Below are positions 5,720 through 6,695 of a stretch of DNA of 6,695 nucleotides, piece by piece. Made by a program: the position numbers and the translations under genes. The stretch is taken from the NCBI GenBank assembly GCA_964624465.1, contig CAZUZD010000329.1, forward strand, positions 1-6,695, given 5' to 3'. How positions within the stretch are numbered: position 1 is the first letter of the stretch; the number at the start of each line of letters is the position of its first letter. The DNA comes from CAZUZD01 sp964624465 (lineage in GTDB: Bacteria > Planctomycetota > Planctomycetia > Isosphaerales > Isosphaeraceae). The notes beneath the pieces are model-generated. The model saw only the letters and a list, made by a program, of their open reading frames with translations, was not told the origin of the DNA and ran no database searches.

Positions 5720-6695
5720 TCAGTAGGCGTCCGCCGAGATGACCTCGCCGCCATTCATCGAGCCGAGTGCCCGCCAAGTGCCCCGCTCCACGGTCTCCTT
5801 GATGAAGCGCACCGAACCGTCGCAGAAGGCGACGTTCACGCCACCCGGGTGCAGGCTGCTGGCGGTCATCACCACCCGCGCCGGGTACATGTAGCAGGAC
5901 TTCTTGTTGGGCGGGGCGACCATCTTGTAGATCGTGGTGTGCAGGAATCCGTCCAGCCAGGGCGTCCCGCCGTTGGACTCGCCGTTGGTGGGCGTGCTGG
6001 TGTTGTCGGTGGCCTCGCAGTTCAGGAACGCCTCCTCGGGCGTGCTCGGCCACGTCGGCGAGACGTAGATGTCTCGACGGGTTGTCGCCAGGCCCTGATT
6101 GAAGTCGCCGAGGAGCTTCTCGGAGGCCAGGGCGGTGTTGCTCGTGCCGTCGGAGACCTCGGCGAACCGGATCGAGCGCTCGGGGAAGAACGGGCCGTTC
6201 GGGGCTGGCATCGTCGTGTTCACGGCGCCGGTGTCGGTCTCGCCGTGCGAGTAGAGGATGTTCGAGCCCTCGTTGAACCGGTAATTCGTGCCGGCCCAGT
6301 TCGAGGGCGTCCGCTGGGTCTCGGTCGGGCAGAGGAAGTTCTGCACGACCGTGGCCATCGCGGTGGAGTTGCCGTCCTGGATCGTCGTCGTCAGGTTGAA
6401 GTTGATCGCCGAGTAGAGAGGGCCCTGCTCCATCTGGGGCAGGATCATCGCGAAGCCCGAGTAGTTGTAGCGCGACGTGATGTCGTAGGGCCGGGCCGGC
6501 CGGACGCCGCGACCGATCGGGAACCGGTTGTGCAGATCGATGTAGTTGTGGATGGCCAGGCCGATCTGCTTCAGGTTGTTGGTGCACTGCGCCCGACGGG
6601 CGGCCTCGCGCGCCGCCTGCACGGCCGGCAGCAGCAGCGAGATCAGGACGCCAATGATGGCGATCACGACCAGGAGTTCGATGAGCGTGAAACCG
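5720..6695 (-). CDS. DUF1559 protein B, 5' end cut by window edge
   Basis: A DUF1559 family member with 324 residues visible. The window ends inside the leader: the first readable residues are GFTLIELLVVIAIIG, so only the initiator and a few basic residues are missing. An internal GTG at 6667 is not the true start, since it lies inside the conserved pilin-like helix. After the helix comes AREAARRAQCTNNLKQIGLA. The centre differs a lot from protein A (for example NYSGFAMILPQMEQGP against SFSALSQMLPNLEQGP). The C-terminus has the H-X9-DG motif (H-PGGVNVAFC-DG) and ends GGEVISADAY, nearly as in protein A. The four cysteines of protein A have counterparts, and one more lies just before the DG. 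Anchoring and topology should be as for protein A. Lipoprotein B follows after 35 bp. Confidence 0.95.
   Translation of the reverse strand, partial: GFTLIELLVVIAIIGVLISLLLPAVQAAREAARRAQCTNNLKQIGLAIHNYIDLHNRFPIGRGVRPARPYDITSRYNYSGFAMILPQMEQGPLYSAINFNLTTTIQDGNSTAMATVVQNFLCPTETQRTPSNWAGTNYRFNEGSNILYSHGETDTGAVNTTMPAPNGPFFPERSIRFAEVSDGTSNTALASEKLLGDFNQGLATTRRDIYVSPTWPSTPEEAFLNCEATDNTSTPTNGESNGGTPWLDGFLHTTIYKMVAPPNKKSCYMYPARVVMTASSLHPGGVNVAFCDGSVRFIKETVERGTWRALGSMNGGEVISADAY
6542..6695. repeat. Direct repeat copy 2: 5' part of DUF1559 gene B
   Basis: Partner of 3487-3640, in the same orientation and gapless, about 88% identical by hand count. The match may continue past the window edge into the leader codons. 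Confidence 0.85.

Noticed and set aside
5271..6587. Minus-strand 438-codon frame as one large protein
   Set aside because: Only the last 137 codons look like a protein (lipoprotein B, with its own ribosome site and signal peptide). The upstream part overlaps DUF1559 gene B in another frame and reads as His/Arg/Pro-rich nonsense.

Overview
The window is about 6.7 kb of very GC-rich DNA. It has seven protein genes, all on the minus strand, so transcription runs from position 6695 towards position 1. I saw no RNA genes, CRISPR array, insertion sequence or integration site. Two genes encode DUF1559 proteins: a type IV pilin-like N-terminus and a C-terminal H-X9-DG motif. That family is hugely expanded in Planctomycetota. 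Together with the strong GC bias, this points to a planctomycete, possibly Isosphaerales or Gemmatales. The order-level guess is inference only.

Layout in the direction of transcription: (1) DUF1559 gene B, cut at its 5' end by the window edge (6695-5720). (2) Small lipoprotein B (5684-5271), 35 bp downstream. (3) A secreted or exported protein with two AhpD/carboxymuconolactone-decarboxylase-like halves (5167-3806). (4) DUF1559 gene A, complete (3657-2707). (5) Small lipoprotein A (2693-2271), 13 bp downstream. (6) A helical, charged protein of unknown function (2142-1711). (7) An APC-superfamily amino-acid permease (1721-327), whose start overlaps the end of gene 6 by 11 bp. Positions 1-326 hold no convincing gene, only a few short inverted repeats.

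The main structural point is a duplicated two-gene cassette, DUF1559 plus a small lipoprotein, in the same orientation and order on both sides of the AhpD-like gene. The two lipoproteins are clearly homologous in their mature parts, sharing SASP/AASP, WS-G, FEV-GDG and a C-terminal GT-P-LTVFR signature. I do not recognise them as a named family. The cassette suggests that a pseudopilin-like surface protein and a lipoprotein work together at the cell envelope. The AhpD-like protein has a full CxxC centre only in its second half; the first half has lost the second cysteine and the histidine. The unknown helical protein and the permease look like a separate, translationally coupled pair. Functional links between these groups are inference from gene order. 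All start sites were chosen by hand from Shine-Dalgarno matches.
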